Assembly: GCF_001244995.1 (NCBI RefSeq)
Contig: NZ_LN869528.1
Location: 446,773-510,772, forward strand
Origin: Intestinimonas massiliensis (ex Afouda et al. 2020)
Lineage (GTDB): Bacteria; Bacillota; Clostridia; Oscillospirales; Oscillospiraceae
Length of the DNA stretch: 64,000 nucleotides
Direction of reading: 5' to 3'
Part shown: one piece after another, positions 20,032 to 28,028 of the stretch
Layout: each line of letters starts with the position of its first letter
Numbering within the stretch: the first letter of the stretch is position 1
Position numbers and translations under genes: made by a program
The notes under the pieces: model-generated
Databases searched by the model: none
What the model saw: only the letters and a program-made list of their open reading frames with translations
Told to the model about the DNA's origin: nothing

Positions 20032-21150
20032 TTGAAAACGCGGATATTGGCCCTGGCACTCTGCCTGTCTCTGCTGTTGACGGGCTGCGAGGCCATGCTC
20101 CACGGGGAGTACCTGACGGTGGAGCCCCACAGCATGCTCTCCGCCGCCGAGGACGACTCCTCGGTCATCCGGGTGGAGAACTACCAGGAGCTGGTCAGTG
20201 GCATCCTCAGCCTGGTCTCCGCCTGTCAGGAGCAGGGCGTCATCCAGCTCAGCAACTACAACACCCGGGATGTGGAGGCCGACCTGACCGCCGCCTGTCT
20301 GGAGGTAAGCCATGAGGACCCACTGGGAGCCTATGCGGTGGACTACATCAAGCACGAATTCTCTCGCATCCTCACCTACTATCAGGCCACCATCACCATC
20401 GGCTACCGCCGTACCCTGGAGCAGATCCGCAGCGTCGTCCCCGTCACCGGCTCCAGCGCCATCCGCAGCGAGGTCCAGGGGGCCCTGGCCCAATTTCAGC
20501 CGGAGGCGGTACTGCGGGTGACTTACTTCAATGAGGACGAGGACTACATCCGCGCCCTGGCCCTCCAGGCCTATTATGACACCCCGGCGGCCGCCTTCGG
20601 CATGCCGGAGCTGTCCGTGGCCATCTACCCGGACGCGGGCTACCAGCGTATTGTGGAGATTTCCTTTACCTACGCCGAGCCGGTGGAGGCCCTGCGCCTT
20701 AAAAGCGCCCAGCTCCAAGAGGCCGCCCGGGAGGTGGCCCAGCCCGCCGTCAGCCGGAATTTCCGGGGCCGGCTGCTGCTCTCTGCCCTGTTTGGAGCTC
20801 TATTGGACCACCGGGCTGCCCTGGAAGCCGCCGCGCCGGAGGAGAGCGGCTCCCTTGTCCCGTCCTCCTGGCCCTACGCCGCCCTGGTGGAGGGCGCCCC
20901 GGACAGCGAGGCGCTTGCCCTGGCCTTCCAACTGCTGTGCGACACAGCGGGGGCCGAATGCACCGTGGTCCGGGGCACTCTGGACGGACAGGAGCACTTC
21001 TGGAACATCGTCACCGTGGACGGAAGCCACCGCCATGTGGACGCCTCACTGGGCCGGGACGGCTTCTATCTGACCGACCAGGATTACCTGGCCCTCTCCG
21101 GGGCCGAGTGGAGCGCAGAGGATTACCCCGCCTGCGGCGAAAAAAATTGA
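20032..21150 (+). CDS. Lipoprotein with a transglutaminase-like domain lacking the catalytic Cys
   Basis: A 372-residue exported protein with a lipobox LLTGC at residues 15-19, so it should be lipid-anchored. The TTG start is chosen because GAGGAGG lies eight bases upstream and no ATG is nearby. The C-terminal region (about 280-350) follows the transglutaminase-like pattern: a helix ALALAFQLLCDTAG, then ECTVVRGTL, HFWNIVTVDG and HRHVDASL, with candidate His and Asp. The position where the nucleophile Cys is expected (before ALALAF) reads APDSE. It may therefore be a non-enzymatic binding version. About 260 N-terminal residues are unassigned. Confidence 0.7.
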   Translation: MKTRILALALCLSLLLTGCEAMLHGEYLTVEPHSMLSAAEDDSSVIRVENYQELVSGILSLVSACQEQGVIQLSNYNTRDVEADLTAACLEVSHEDPLGAYAVDYIKHEFSRILTYYQATITIGYRRTLEQIRSVVPVTGSSAIRSEVQGALAQFQPEAVLRVTYFNEDEDYIRALALQAYYDTPAAAFGMPELSVAIYPDAGYQRIVEISFTYAEPVEALRLKSAQLQEAAREVAQPAVSRNFRGRLLLSALFGALLDHRAALEAAAPEESGSLVPSSWPYAALVEGAPDSEALALAFQLLCDTAGAECTVVRGTLDGQEHFWNIVTVDGSHRHVDASLGRDGFYLTDQDYLALSGAEWSAEDYPACGEKN

Positions 21151-21159
21151 ATTTACCCC

Positions 21160-21188
21160 TTGACAATTGCGGCGTATTTTCTTATAAT
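21160..21188 (+). promoter_or_regulatory. Consensus promoter of tRNA-Gly
   Basis: Perfect TTGACA (21160-21165) and TATAAT (21183-21188) with 17-base spacing, ending 14 bases before the tRNA. This is the closest match to the sigma-A consensus in the window. Confidence 0.9.
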
Positions 21189-21202
21189 ATATCACGTCGC
21201 TT

Positions 21203-21278
21203 GCAGGTGTAGCTCATCTGGTAGAGCGCCACCTTGCCAAGGTGGAGGTAGCGAGTTCGAGCCTCGTCACCTGCTCCA
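21203..21278 (+). tRNA. tRNA-Gly (anticodon GCC), CCA encoded
   Basis: A 76-nt cloverleaf: acceptor arm GCAGGTG pairs with CACCTGC followed by T and an encoded CCA. The D-loop is AGCTCATCTGGTAGAGC, the anticodon loop is CTTGCCAA with anticodon GCC, and the T-arm contains GTTCGAGCC. Its own promoter and terminator make it a monocistronic unit. Confidence 0.97.
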
Positions 21279-21279
21279 C

Positions 21280-21318
21280 GTCGCCGCGGACTTTCCATTG
21301 TCCACGGCGACTTTTTTA
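21280..21318 (+). terminator. Terminator of tRNA-Gly
   Basis: GTCGCCG (21280-21286) pairs with CGGCGAC (21305-21311), extended by GGA/TCC across one mismatch, followed by TTTTTT. It begins two bases after the CCA end. Confidence 0.85.
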
Positions 21319-21420
21319 TTGAAAATTTGTCGCTTCCTCCTTCCGTTCCTCCTCCCCCCATCAAACCCGCTGCACTGGGCTTTGATGGGGGGCTGTCCTC
21401 TTTTCTTTTGCTCCGCCGGA

Positions 21421-21449
21421 TTGACGCGGGCTGAAACTTTTCGTATACT
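21421..21449 (+). promoter_or_regulatory. Promoter of the CoA-transferase gene
   Basis: TTGACG (21421-21426) and TATACT (21444-21449) with 17-base spacing, 29 bases ahead of the ATG. Confidence 0.75.
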
Positions 21450-21478
21450 GGAAGCATCAAGAAAAGGGAGGCTTTTTT

Positions 21479-22648
21479 ATGGGTGCTCTGGACGGACTCA
21501 AGATTCTGGACTTTTCCACACTTCTCCCCGGCCCCTACGCCACCCTGCTGCTGGCGGACCTGGGAGCCGAGGTCCTCAAGGTCAGCGGCCGGGACAAATA
21601 CGACCTGGTGGTCCACTGGCCCCCGGAGATCGAGGGCTCCGGCACCACCGCGGCGGCGGCCTGGCTGGGTCGCAACAAAAAGACCATCTTTTTGAATTTG
21701 AAGAAGCCCTCCGCCGTAGAGGCGGTAAAGCGGCTCATTCTGGAGTATGACATCCTGGTGGAGCAGTTCCGCCCCGGCGTCATGGCCAAGCTGGGCCTGG
21801 ACTATGAGACTCTCAGGGGGGTCAACCCGCGGCTCATCTACTGCTCCCTCACCGGGTACGGACAGACCGGCCCCCTGAGCCCCCGGGCCGGGCACGACAT
21901 CAACTACATGTCCCGCTCGGGGGTCATGGCCTCGGCGGGCCGGAAGGCCACCGGCCCGGTGCTCACCAACATGCAGGTGGCTGATGTGGCTGTGGGCTCC
22001 ATGAACAGCGTGGTGGGCATCCTGGCGGCGGTCCACCACCGGGACGTCACCGGCCGGGGCCAGTACATCGACGTGGCCATGCTGGACGGCATGGTGCCCT
22101 TCAACTCCATGGACGGCGCCTGCTTCCTGGCCGGCGCCCCCGCCCCGGAGCGGGAGAGCCAGATGCTCAACGGCGGGGAGGTCTACGACTTTTATGAGAC
22201 CTCCGACGGCGGCTACATGAGCGTAGGCTCCCTGGAGCCCAAGTTTTTTGCCGACCTGTGCCGGGGGCTGGGCCGTCCTGAGTGGGCCGATGGGCGGATT
22301 CGGAAGGCCGACCTGCCCCTGGTAAAAGAGACCTTCCGGGACATCTTCCGGACCAAGAGCCGGGACGAGTGGACGGAGCTCTTCTCCCATTACGACGCCT
22401 GCGTGGAGCCGGTGCTGACGCTGGCGGAGGCGGCGGCGGACGCGCACATCAACGCCCGCGGACTGGTGCCCGACGTCCCTCTGCCCCTGGCGGAGGGCCG
22501 GACCGTGCGGCAGCTCGGCTGCCCCATCAAGCTGTCCGACTGTCCCGCCGCGTACCGTCACGCGGGGTACCCGGAGGGCTGGCACACCGAAGCGGTGCTG
22601 ACCGGCCTGGGGTACACCGCAGAGGAAATTCGGGACCTGAGCGAATAG
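21479..22648 (+). CDS. CaiB/BaiF family CoA-transferase (class III)
   Basis: A 389-residue family III CoA-transferase that moves CoA between carboxylic acids through an aspartyl-CoA anhydride. The N-terminal signature ILDFSTLLPGPYATLLLADLGAEVLKV is typical, and the catalytic Asp is Asp140 in GHDINYMSRSG, followed by the family Gly-rich region. GRGQYIDVAMLDGMV is at about 193-207. GGGAGG precedes the ATG. It is alone between its own promoter and terminator, so neighbours do not reveal the substrate; formyl-, carnitine- or bile-acid-type acids are all possible. Confidence 0.93.
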   Translation: MGALDGLKILDFSTLLPGPYATLLLADLGAEVLKVSGRDKYDLVVHWPPEIEGSGTTAAAAWLGRNKKTIFLNLKKPSAVEAVKRLILEYDILVEQFRPGVMAKLGLDYETLRGVNPRLIYCSLTGYGQTGPLSPRAGHDINYMSRSGVMASAGRKATGPVLTNMQVADVAVGSMNSVVGILAAVHHRDVTGRGQYIDVAMLDGMVPFNSMDGACFLAGAPAPERESQMLNGGEVYDFYETSDGGYMSVGSLEPKFFADLCRGLGRPEWADGRIRKADLPLVKETFRDIFRTKSRDEWTELFSHYDACVEPVLTLAEAAADAHINARGLVPDVPLPLAEGRTVRQLGCPIKLSDCPAAYRHAGYPEGWHTEAVLTGLGYTAEEIRDLSE

Positions 22649-22659
22649 AAGCAGAGCGC

Positions 22660-22693
22660 GCGGCGCGGGAACTTCTTCCCGCGCCGCCTCTTT
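22660..22693 (+). terminator. Terminator of the CoA-transferase gene
   Basis: A 12-bp perfect stem (22660-22671 with 22676-22687), loop CTTC, followed by CTCTTTTT. Part of it (GGGAACTTCTTCCCGCGCCG) recurs at 26628-26647, upstream of the sigma-factor gene, without the matching left arm. Confidence 0.85.
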
Positions 22694-22726
22694 TTGCCGT
22701 TCCGCGCCGGGCCAGAGGACGGATAA

Positions 22727-22832
22727 AACTTTTTCGAACAAGTTTTGAGAATCCTGTATGAAAATCATGTGCTCGTTCGTTACGAGGGTAGAAGGCCCCG
22801 CAGAGGCCCCCATACGAAGGAGGATGATTCCC
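22727..22832 (+). promoter_or_regulatory. Conserved structured leader, copy 1
   Basis: About 105 bases conserved ahead of each copy of the small secreted gene. A closing helix GTATG/CATAC encloses two hairpins, CTCGT-TCGTT-ACGAG and GGCC-CCGCAGA-GGCC, and ends one base before the GAAGGAGG ribosome site. Upstream lies ACTTTTTCGAACAAGTTTTGA, a degenerate version of the palindrome in copy 2. The three-helix layout is read by eye. Confidence 0.55.
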
Positions 22833-23213
22833 ATGAAAAGAAAAACGGCAAGATGCACCGCGCTGTCCCTGCTCCTGGCCCTGGCGCTCGCCACGGCGGC
22901 CTTCGCCCGGTACAACGTTACCCGGGAGTGTACGCCCCGCCTTACCTTCTCCGGGACCACCGCCACCGCCAGCTTAGTTGTAAAGGCCCAGGCCGGCGCG
23001 TCCATCGAGGCCGACCTCACCCTGTACCGCCTCAATGGCTCCCGGCAGATCGAGGTGGCCTCCTGGAGTGAAAGCGGCGCCACCTCTCTGGCGTTCTCCG
23101 ACACGGTGTCCTGCTCCCGGGGGTACGACTACCTGCTGGAGGTTGATGTCACTGTGGTGGGTGACAGCGGCAGCGACTACATCACCAAGTCGGTAACCGC
23201 AAGTTGTGTATAA
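22833..23213 (+). CDS. Small secreted protein, constant cassette gene copy 1
   Basis: A 126-residue exported protein. The frame is open from 22758, but AGGAGG nine bases before the ATG at 22833 and the signal peptide that follows (KRKTARCTALSLLLALALAT, cleaved near AFA) decide the start. The mature part of about 100 residues is Ser/Thr/Ala-rich with alternating polar-hydrophobic strands (LTFSGTTATASLVVKAQAG, IEADLTLYRLNG) and three Cys, suggesting a small beta-sandwich. No family is assigned. It is almost identical to copies at 28029 and 30286; only the last dozen residues and a few others differ. A different gene follows each copy. Confidence 0.8.
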   Translation: MKRKTARCTALSLLLALALATAAFARYNVTRECTPRLTFSGTTATASLVVKAQAGASIEADLTLYRLNGSRQIEVASWSESGATSLAFSDTVSCSRGYDYLLEVDVTVVGDSGSDYITKSVTASCV

Positions 23214-23667
23214 CCTTTAATTTTTCTGTTTTGAAAGCGAAGGTATACATCATGAAACCCTCGTAGCGTATCAGGCATCCTCCTTATTACATGACACACG
23301 GGGCCGGTTCCGTGTGTTTCGTGTAAACACTATCTGGTTGACTGCACACACTTGCAGAATGATGGTGGGGAAAGGGTGAGTCCCATGGGGAGGAATAGGG
23401 TAAAAAATTGGGGGTTCGGAGAAGGCCATAGTGAGAATGAGATAACGGTGACCTGTTGCAAAGTTTACAGAGCCGCCCCCCTTCTGTACAATTCGAAAGG
23501 AGTGAGTTCGGTGCAGTAACAAGTATATAAGAATTCGAAATCATATAAACTTGTCCTTTGGCATCGAAATCATTATCCCTTATTGATGACTTATTGTTTC
23601 ACAGTATTGAGTTGTAGTGGCAAATACGTTAATTTTTTAATAATATCACAAAGAAAGGACTTAAACT
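23214..23667 (+). other. Gene-free AT-rich spacer
   Basis: About 450 bases whose composition differs sharply from the GC-rich flank. An 8-bp stem ACACACGG/CCGTGTGT at 23294-23317 followed by TTTCG could be a weak terminator of the cassette gene. Short minus-strand frames here lack ribosome sites. No promoter was identified with confidence. Confidence 0.4.
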
Positions 23668-24948
23668 ATGAAGGAAAAAGCATTTGCGCTGTTTTCAGTT
23701 TTATGTCTACTACTCACTTGCCTTCCATTGACAGCTCTTGCTGTTGCGGAAGACACTGAATTTCCGTGTGCGGCTGTATCTGGCCAATCCCAAATTACGA
23801 ATTATTCACCAGAAGATTCTGAGAATAAAGCTATGCCGCTTGCCTCTGAATCACTTGACTTCGCAGACAATACTCCTGTACAATACACTTATCAACTGAC
23901 TTATTATGAAAATGATACTTCTCGGGTAGGTGTTGATCTGCATTTTACAGTTGGTGAGGATGCGCTGGCTTATAGTTTTTCCACTGATGGTGACGTAGCA
24001 CGTATGGAACTGAATGATACCACTGTTATGCTACGAGGTCCGCTGTATGGAACATTTATGTCTAATGATATGGAATATAGCTTCTCTGCCAGTTTTACCA
24101 AATTAGAGGGAAGTGACGACGTAAATATTGGCTTGGTCATTACATCAACCGATTTTACATATCAGAAGATGTACAGCTTTGGGATGTTCGTCATGACTGA
24201 AGATGTCCACACTGCTTGGACTGAGTATCGCTCCCAGCATGCAACTGCTCTGGGCGATATGTCTGATGCAAATGCTTCCCCTACGGACACCAGAGCAAGT
24301 AGTGATTATGTGTACATTGGTTCTGATTACGGAGCTATCGGGCCTACAAATCAAACTTCGTTGAGTGGAGACGGAAATAGGCTCGGTGGATTTGTAGATA
24401 ATGAGAACAAAAGAGTTATTCTTACACTATCATCCTACTGTCACCGTTTTGATCGTTCGAGTTTCTCCATGGGCACTTTTCTCTCTGCTTATGTTCAGGA
24501 TTTTGAAATCGGATTGGAACAAACATCAAGCGCGTGTTATATCAGCGGAATTAGGGATGTTGAGATTCCGGGTGATGGAGACACTGCTGATTTAGATTTT
24601 GTATTTAGTACAGCAGATACCTTGCTTGGATTGTTACCGCCGCCATATAATGCAGGAGCGAGTATTATCCTTAGTATTTTGCAACTATCGTCTCCCGCTA
24701 CATTTGAGTACTTAGACCGTTTTGATCATCAAAGAATACGGGTCGATGGTGGTACATGGAGTGAAATTAACTTGGATGATGCCCCCCTCCCCATTGAATT
24801 CCAACTTGCCAACTCCTCAACATCACCCAAAACCTTTACCGGAATTGGCTATGCCTCTCTTACCTATGTGGCAGATGTATATGACACGGTGTTTTACATT
24901 CCTACTGAAACTGCAGAAGTTTATATTAGTGTGACAAATGTAGATTAA
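23668..24948 (+). CDS. AT-rich secreted protein of unknown function (cassette cargo 1)
   Basis: A 426-residue exported protein with a signal peptide (residues 1-27, ending ALA). The mature part is Ser/Thr/Asp-rich and predicted mostly beta; a hydrophobic stretch LLGLLPPPYNAGASIILSILQL at about 330-351 could insert in a membrane or be buried. AAAGGA precedes the ATG. The codon use is AT-rich (TTA, AAT, GAT, ACA common), unlike the flanking genes, which points to acquisition from another source. The last 60 residues (IEFQLANSSTSPKTFTGIGYAS) look like a beta-sandwich domain. No family recognised. Confidence 0.7.
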   Translation: MKEKAFALFSVLCLLLTCLPLTALAVAEDTEFPCAAVSGQSQITNYSPEDSENKAMPLASESLDFADNTPVQYTYQLTYYENDTSRVGVDLHFTVGEDALAYSFSTDGDVARMELNDTTVMLRGPLYGTFMSNDMEYSFSASFTKLEGSDDVNIGLVITSTDFTYQKMYSFGMFVMTEDVHTAWTEYRSQHATALGDMSDANASPTDTRASSDYVYIGSDYGAIGPTNQTSLSGDGNRLGGFVDNENKRVILTLSSYCHRFDRSSFSMGTFLSAYVQDFEIGLEQTSSACYISGIRDVEIPGDGDTADLDFVFSTADTLLGLLPPPYNAGASIILSILQLSSPATFEYLDRFDHQRIRVDGGTWSEINLDDAPLPIEFQLANSSTSPKTFTGIGYASLTYVADVYDTVFYIPTETAEVYISVTNVD

Positions 24949-25119
24949 TCAACAAATGGAAGCTACAGAGTCGAATGCAAAACAGGAAGCAAGCAGGAAA
25001 AAAGAAGCAAAAAAGTCCCCTGATGGTGTAGCGTCCCGACAAAAACGAAAGAACTCTATTAGCGGAATTCTTTGAAATTGTAGATTTTTCAGTAAATTAA
25101 GGAATGCACCAAGAAGGAT

Positions 25120-25146
25120 AAAGCCACGGCCGTCAGCCGTGGCTTT
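25120..25146 (+). terminator. Hairpin behind cargo gene 1, terminator-like
   Basis: An 11-bp perfect stem AAAGCCACGGC/GCCGTGGCTTT with loop CGTCA. Only three T residues follow within the stem, so termination may be weak on either strand. Confidence 0.5.
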
Positions 25147-25181
25147 ATCCGAATACAAAGCAACGGGAGATGAGGAAATAT

Positions 25182-25868
25182 ATGCTGAATAAGACAATAC
25201 GCACAAAGATTATTTTTGCTATTGTATCGGCAATTATCAGTTCGCTTATTACGATGGCTATATATACAGGTATTGAACGGCACAGGGCAATTGCCGAATT
25301 TGGGCAATATATATACATATGTCAGCAATCCCTGCTACGCACACACAATGATATGCACGCGGGCCGTGACTTCCTACATTTTTCACCTAAAAATACTGCA
25401 AACCACATGAATCAAAGTAGAGAACACGCTCAAGATATTTACCAATGCGAATCATTGGATCATATTCGGCCAAGCCTTTTATATCTTGAGGATTTATATA
25501 GATTTATTCTTGTTGATGTGCTTGAGGATGTTGAATTGTTTGATATGTGCACAGGCCCTTTTTTAAAGGTGGATTTTTCCGGTGATCTGTGGCTCTATTT
25601 AGATGATTTGGACAGTTATTTGCAAACAGACAATGGCGCGAAAGCCTTTGCAACACTATCAGAGTATTTCGGTACTAATAGCGATAAGTCCATTGTATCA
25701 TATTGCTGTGTGCGTGCAAAAATTCTCAAAACAACGTGTATTCACAGTGAAAAGGGGACAAAGTTACCTAAAATAAAGCGAGAAATCTCAAATACGATGC
25801 CTACAGCACGCAGGGACGGTTCTTATGTGTTATCCGCTTCGTACGATTCCGAACGGCTATCCGGTTAG
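25182..25868 (+). CDS. AT-rich membrane-anchored protein of unknown function, possibly truncated
   Basis: A 228-residue protein with one N-terminal transmembrane helix (about residues 7-29, IIFAIVSAIISSLITMAIY) and an exposed domain of mixed helix and strand, e.g. SLDHIRPSLLYLEDLYRFIL. The ATG at 25182 is six bases from GAGG. Composition is strongly AT-rich. The last 19 residues are encoded by one arm of a REP-like inverted repeat (25812-25942), so the original C-terminus may have been replaced by insertion of that element. No family recognised. Confidence 0.55.
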   Translation: MLNKTIRTKIIFAIVSAIISSLITMAIYTGIERHRAIAEFGQYIYICQQSLLRTHNDMHAGRDFLHFSPKNTANHMNQSREHAQDIYQCESLDHIRPSLLYLEDLYRFILVDVLEDVELFDMCTGPFLKVDFSGDLWLYLDDLDSYLQTDNGAKAFATLSEYFGTNSDKSIVSYCCVRAKILKTTCIHSEKGTKLPKIKREISNTMPTARRDGSYVLSASYDSERLSG

Positions 25869-25942
25869 CTGTGAAGTTTGGTGAATGGAAGCACCCTGTT
25901 TTTTCGACGGAGGGTGATTGTAAACGCAAAAGAACCGTCCCT
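25812..25942. repeat. REP-like inverted repeat pair
   Basis: AGGGACGGTTCTT at 25812-25824 and its exact complement AAGAACCGTCCCT at 25930-25942, 105 bases apart. From memory, such GGGACGGTTCT palindromes are common mobile intergenic elements in clostridial genomes, often linked to RAYT-type transposases; no transposase is present here. Confidence 0.5.
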
Positions 25943-26185
25943 TCGTGTGTAAGAAATGGGTGGGATTTGTATGATCATTCAACAGGTGCTGTGCGATCGC
26001 ATCACGTGCAAATCGTCGTGGATGGCAATACCGCCAGCCTCACACCATATGTGACTCGTGCCTGCATTGACAGTAACGGAAAGATTTATATGAACAGTGC
26101 AGATAGCACCAAGAGATCCGTTGGCGTTTGGCAAACTCATGCTGCATTTTTATCTACGCTGAAAGATGAGCCTATTCGTTATTGA
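25871..26185 (+). pseudogene. Open-frame remnant downstream of the REP-like element
   Basis: A 104-codon frame that begins with GTG inside the inverted-repeat element and has no ribosome site. The part after about residue 30 (VRSHHVQIVVDGNTASLTPYVTRACIDSNGKIYMNSADSTK) reads like a genuine beta-rich protein tail, so this is probably the 3' end of a gene cut by the element. It might have belonged to the frame at 25182, but that cannot be shown. No family recognised. Confidence 0.35.
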
Positions 26186-26226
26186 GAGGGTCGATAAACC
26201 GCAAAATTGAGTGGGAGGGTACTCTT

Positions 26227-26493
26227 ATGTTTCAGAAAAAGTGGTCCAGACAGGTTCTTTTTATCCTCGCACTAACATTCTGTTTGGGTACGGCGCTTCT
26301 GCTCACTTCCCCTCAGCTTGGGGAGTTCTACCTCTCATCCAGGCTCCGTGAAGGCATGAATTCCAAATTGATTCATCCGTATTTTGAGGCCGCTGCCTCG
26401 GGTATCCGCATCTTTGGCGCAATCCTATGCTGTGGCAGTGCCCTGTTCGCCTACCGCTATTTGTTTGAGCGCAGGGATTCCGTCCAAAATTGA
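26227..26493 (+). CDS. Small membrane protein, 88 residues
   Basis: Two hydrophobic helices: about residues 9-28 (VLFILALTFCLGTALLL) and 60-80 (GIRIFGAILCCGSALFAYRYLF). The ATG at 26227 has GGGAGGG seven bases upstream; the longer frame starts at a TTG without support. It ends 17 bases before a tandem-hairpin repeat. No family recognised. Confidence 0.55.
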   Translation: MFQKKWSRQVLFILALTFCLGTALLLTSPQLGEFYLSSRLREGMNSKLIHPYFEAAASGIRIFGAILCCGSALFAYRYLFERRDSVQN

Positions 26494-26510
26494 CCCGCTT
26501 TTCGCATTTT

Positions 26511-26610
26511 CCCCCGCAGGGCGGGCCGTGTTCCGGTCCGGTCCGCCCCTCCTTTCCATGGTGCCCACAGCGCGGGCCCGCCGGGACGCACCGGCGGGCC
26601 CGCGCTCTTT
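26511..26610 (+). repeat. Tandem-hairpin terminator-like repeat, copy A
   Basis: First hairpin GGCGGGCC/GGTCCGCC (one G-T pair), a 20-base linker containing CTTTCCATGG, then a 15-bp perfect hairpin from GCGCGGGCCCGCCGG with loop GACGCA, followed by TCTTT. It lies 17 bases behind the stop of the small membrane protein gene. The same element occurs at 30095, 32293 and 32864. Confidence 0.75.
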
Positions 26611-26659
26611 CCCGCTTGCGGAACCATGGGAACTTCTTCCCGCGCCGCGTCTTTTTTGC

Positions 26660-26665
26660 TATACT
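26660..26665 (+). promoter_or_regulatory. Candidate -10 box for the sigma-factor gene
   Basis: TATACT followed by GGAGC, 23 bases before the GTG start. No convincing -35 box stands upstream, where the remnant of a duplicated terminator lies. Confidence 0.35.
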
Positions 26666-26688
26666 GGAGCGGGAAGGGGGTGCGCCCT

Positions 26689-27225
26689 GTGCTGACGTAT
26701 CTCATGCTGCTGGAGGAGGATGCCGACAAGGCCCGCTTCCAGCAGCTCTACGAACAATACCGGGGCCCCATGTACCGGACGGCGCTGCGTTATTTGAAGG
26801 ACGAGGGCCGGGCCCAGGATGCGGTCCACGACGCCTTTGTAAAAATTGCTCTGCATTTTCAAAAAATTTCTGCGCTTTCCTGTATGGAAATGGGCTCCTA
26901 CATCGTTACTATAGTAGAAAACCGCTGTATCGAGATCCTGCGCAAGGAAAAGCGGCGTCTGGACTGGGACGAGGACTGGGACATCCCCGCCCCCTCCGGC
27001 GCCGAGGACGAGGCGGGCTACCGCCGCCTGGTGGCCCTCGTGGACTCCATGCCGGAGACCTACCGGGAGGTCCTGACCCTGCGCTTTGTGCTGGAGTGGT
27101 CCAGCAAGGAGATCGCCCGGACCCTGGGCCTCTCTGTGGGGGCGGTCAACACCCGCATCTCCCGGGGGCGGGCCATGCTGATCCATCGGCTGAAGGAGGA
27201 GGGATACGATTATGACAGAACATGA
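26689..27225 (+). CDS. RNA polymerase sigma-70 family (ECF-like) sigma factor
   Basis: A 178-residue sigma factor with region 2 (about residues 15-75: RFQQLYEQYRGPMYRTALRYL, then EDAVHDAF-type AQDAVHDAFVKIA) and region 4 (about 120-170: MPETYREVLTLRFVLEWSSKEIARTLGLSVGAVNTRISRGR). The frame is open from 26626, but that ATG lies in the remnant of a terminator; the GTG at 26689 has GAAGGGGG upstream. It overlaps the start of the next gene, a likely membrane anti-sigma factor. GC-rich, unlike its AT-rich neighbours. Target promoters are unknown. Confidence 0.88.
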   Translation: MLTYLMLLEEDADKARFQQLYEQYRGPMYRTALRYLKDEGRAQDAVHDAFVKIALHFQKISALSCMEMGSYIVTIVENRCIEILRKEKRRLDWDEDWDIPAPSGAEDEAGYRRLVALVDSMPETYREVLTLRFVLEWSSKEIARTLGLSVGAVNTRISRGRAMLIHRLKEEGYDYDRT

Positions 27226-27913
27226 TTTTGACCCAATGCTCCGCGCCGCCCTCCTGGAGTCGGCCGCGAAGCGCTGGACCCTCGCCCTGGAGGACGGGCC
27301 GGAGCTGGTCTGGACGCCGGAGCGGGAGCGCCGGATGGCCCGACTGCTGGCCGACCCCTTCCGCCGGGCCAAACGGCACAGCCGTCCCCGGTGGCAGCGC
27401 TTTCTGGCCGCCGCCTGCCTGGCGCTGCTGTGTTCCCTTACCCTGTGGGGTCTGTATACCTCCAGCCCCACCGTGCGGGCCCGCGCGATCTGGAGCGCCG
27501 ACGTAACGGAGGTGTGGTACGACGACCATGTGGAATTTACCTTCTTCCGCAAAGGGAACCCCGAACTGTCATATATGCGGCCCGGCTGGCTGCCGGAGGG
27601 ATATGTCGAGACCTCGGCCAATGACTTGGGCCACAGATGGCACATCACCTATCAAAATGCAGCCGGTGAGCGGCTGGAGCTTAACTATGAAGTGCTGCAC
27701 AGCGGTATGGTCCTGATGCTGGACAACGAGCACAGCAAGCGGGAATATGTGATGATCGGGAACTTGGGCGGTCAGCTTTTCCGCTCAAACACCGAAGGCT
27801 GGCCCAGTACCCTGCTGTGGTTCAGCGAGGCGGGGGATGTCCTTTTCATGCTGGACGGGGAGGCAGACCCGGACCTTCTGCTGCAAATCGCGGAGAGTGT
27901 GCCTGTCCGCTGA
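27212..27913 (+). CDS. DUF4367 membrane protein, probable anti-sigma factor
   Basis: A 233-residue protein with a cytoplasmic N-terminus of about 65 residues, one transmembrane helix (about 66-84, RFLAAACLALLCSLTLWGL) and an outer DUF4367 domain starting near MRPGWLPEGYVETS and ending with the typical ADPDLLLQIAESV. Its ATG lies 14 bases inside the sigma-factor gene, with GGAGGAGGG upstream, so the pair is translationally coupled. A single-helix membrane protein encoded with an ECF-like sigma factor is usually its regulator; direct binding is inferred. Confidence 0.75.
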   Translation: MTEHDFDPMLRAALLESAAKRWTLALEDGPELVWTPERERRMARLLADPFRRAKRHSRPRWQRFLAAACLALLCSLTLWGLYTSSPTVRARAIWSADVTEVWYDDHVEFTFFRKGNPELSYMRPGWLPEGYVETSANDLGHRWHITYQNAAGERLELNYEVLHSGMVLMLDNEHSKREYVMIGNLGGQLFRSNTEGWPSTLLWFSEAGDVLFMLDGEADPDLLLQIAESVPVR

Positions 27914-27918
27914 TACCC

Positions 27919-28028
27919 AAAACTTTTTCGAAAAAGTTTTGAAAATCCTGTATGAAAATCATGTGCTCGTTCGTTACGAGGGTAGTAGGCCCCGCAGAGG
28001 GGCCCCATACGAAGGAGGAATGATTCCC
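27919..28028 (+). promoter_or_regulatory. Conserved structured leader, copy 2
   Basis: Begins with a perfect 22-bp palindrome (27919-27940, AAAACTTTTTCGAAAAAGTTTT) that may terminate the sigma/anti-sigma transcript. Then come the leader helices: closing GTATG/CATAC, hairpin CTCGT-TCGTT-ACGAG, and the strongest form of the third hairpin, GGCCCC-GCAGA-GGGGCC. It ends at GAAGGAGG. Confidence 0.6.

Noticed and set aside
21203-22700. tRNA-Gly as integration site for the cassette region
   Set aside because: No repeat of the tRNA 3' end and no integrase were found; a complete CoA-transferase gene separates the tRNA from the array.
23271-23544. Two minus-strand frames of about 85 codons in the AT-rich spacer
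   Set aside because: They lack ribosome sites, overlap each other in different frames and show no protein-like composition.
26629-26651. GGAAC ... CGTC before the sigma-factor gene as an autoregulated ECF promoter
   Set aside because: The spacing is 14 bases, not 16-17, and the GGAAC belongs to a copied terminator fragment.
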